NCBI GenBank assembly: GCA_041493035.1
Contig: JBGPYB010000074.1
Span: 1-22,018 of the forward strand
DNA: 22,018 nucleotides
DNA from: JBGPYB01 sp041493035
Lineage (GTDB): Bacteria > Acidobacteriota > Vicinamibacteria > Fen-336
Direction of reading: 5' to 3'
The notes below the pieces were generated by a model that was not told the origin of the DNA, made no database searches, and saw only the letters and a list, made by a program, of their open reading frames with translations. The position numbers and the translations under genes are program-made. Numbering within the stretch: the first letter of the stretch is position 1; each line of letters begins with the position of its first letter. Positions 21,823 through 22,018 of this stretch are shown here, one piece after another.

Positions 21823-21990
21823 CCACCTCGTGGGACGTCCGGAAGCCGTCGAAGAAGTGGAGGAACGGGATGCGGGAGCCCAGGCTCGAAGCCAGGGCGA
21901 TGGCCGCGAAGTCGTGGGCCTCCTGGACCGACGTCGAGGACAGGAGGGCGAAGCCGATCTGCCGGCACGCCATTACGTCGGAGTGGTCGC
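21823..21990 (-). pseudogene. Inverted internal segment of the same PFOR gene
   Basis: Read on the minus strand these 168 bp encode the stretch that should directly follow HALSIF: DHSDVMACRQIGFALLSSTS, then VQEAHDFAAIALASSLGSR and IPFLHFFDGFRTSHEV. It is intact, in frame and typical of PFOR, so no mutation decay is seen. Only its orientation is wrong relative to the first 376 bp of the gene. It is not a separate gene. Confidence 0.85.
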
Positions 21991-22018
21991 CGAAGATCGA
22001 GAGGGCGTGGGTAGCGAC
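21991..22018 (-). repeat. Right arm of terminal 28-bp inverted repeat, at window end
   Basis: An exact reverse complement of 21795..21822, stopping at the last base of the window. On the minus strand it runs in correct frame into the inverted segment (VATHALSIF then GDHSDV), so the true gene order is preserved on this strand. Confidence 0.9.

Noticed and set aside
21674..21973. Apparent separate minus-strand gene of 99 codons
   Set aside because: Its first 57 or so residues are an inverted internal piece of the PFOR gene, and the rest is antisense of the PFOR N-terminal coding region, so it is not an independent gene.
1..22018. tRNA, rRNA, CRISPR array, IS element or riboswitch
   Set aside because: I looked for clustered short repeats, transposase motifs and typical RNA gene features in the few intergenic gaps and saw none; the gaps are short and accounted for by promoters and dyads.

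Overview
The window is about 22 kb of GC-rich bacterial DNA, almost fully coding. It looks like a metagenomic or draft contig from an anaerobic or facultative lineage. The best lineage clue is the 854-residue Ser/Thr kinase fused to a TolB/PD40-like propeller, a type abundant in Acidobacteriota. I favour Acidobacteriota, with a myxobacterial or deltaproteobacterial-type lineage as the alternative; this is inference, as no rRNA or marker gene is present.

Layout. (1) 3..2821, minus: a two-gene 2-oxoacid:ferredoxin oxidoreductase, with a ferredoxin domain fused to alpha and the gamma domain fused to beta. (2) 2980..7204, minus: a regulatory operon of a membrane-anchored GcvH-like protein without the lipoyl lysine, a histidine kinase with two c-type heme motifs, an NtrC-type sigma-54 activator and an archaemetzincin. 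(3) 7493..8519, plus: hypA and hypB. (4) 8484..11432: an apparent insertion carrying the Ser/Thr kinase and a cut small gene, bounded by two copies of the 3' end of hypB. (5) 11515..21223, minus: a ten-gene operon of a group 3b-like NAD(P)-linked [NiFe] hydrogenase (hydB, cNMP-domain gene, hydG, hydD, hydA) followed by its protease, hypF, hypC, hypD and hypE. (6) 21447..end, plus: the start of a pyruvate:ferredoxin oxidoreductase gene, scrambled at the window edge by a fold-back inverted repeat.

The main result is that five of the transcription units (oxoacid oxidoreductase, regulatory operon, hypAB, hydrogenase operon, pyruvate oxidoreductase) each have a -24/-12 sigma-54 promoter directly before the first gene. 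In four of them the -24 GG lies 41-42 nt before the start codon. The NtrC-type activator and heme kinase are encoded inside the cluster, and dyads rich in GTTGA/TCAAC lie at enhancer-like distances. I infer a self-contained redox-responsive sigma-54 regulon that co-controls ferredoxin-reducing oxoacid oxidation and H2/NAD(P)H exchange. The kinase insertion is the only unit without such a promoter, which fits a later arrival.
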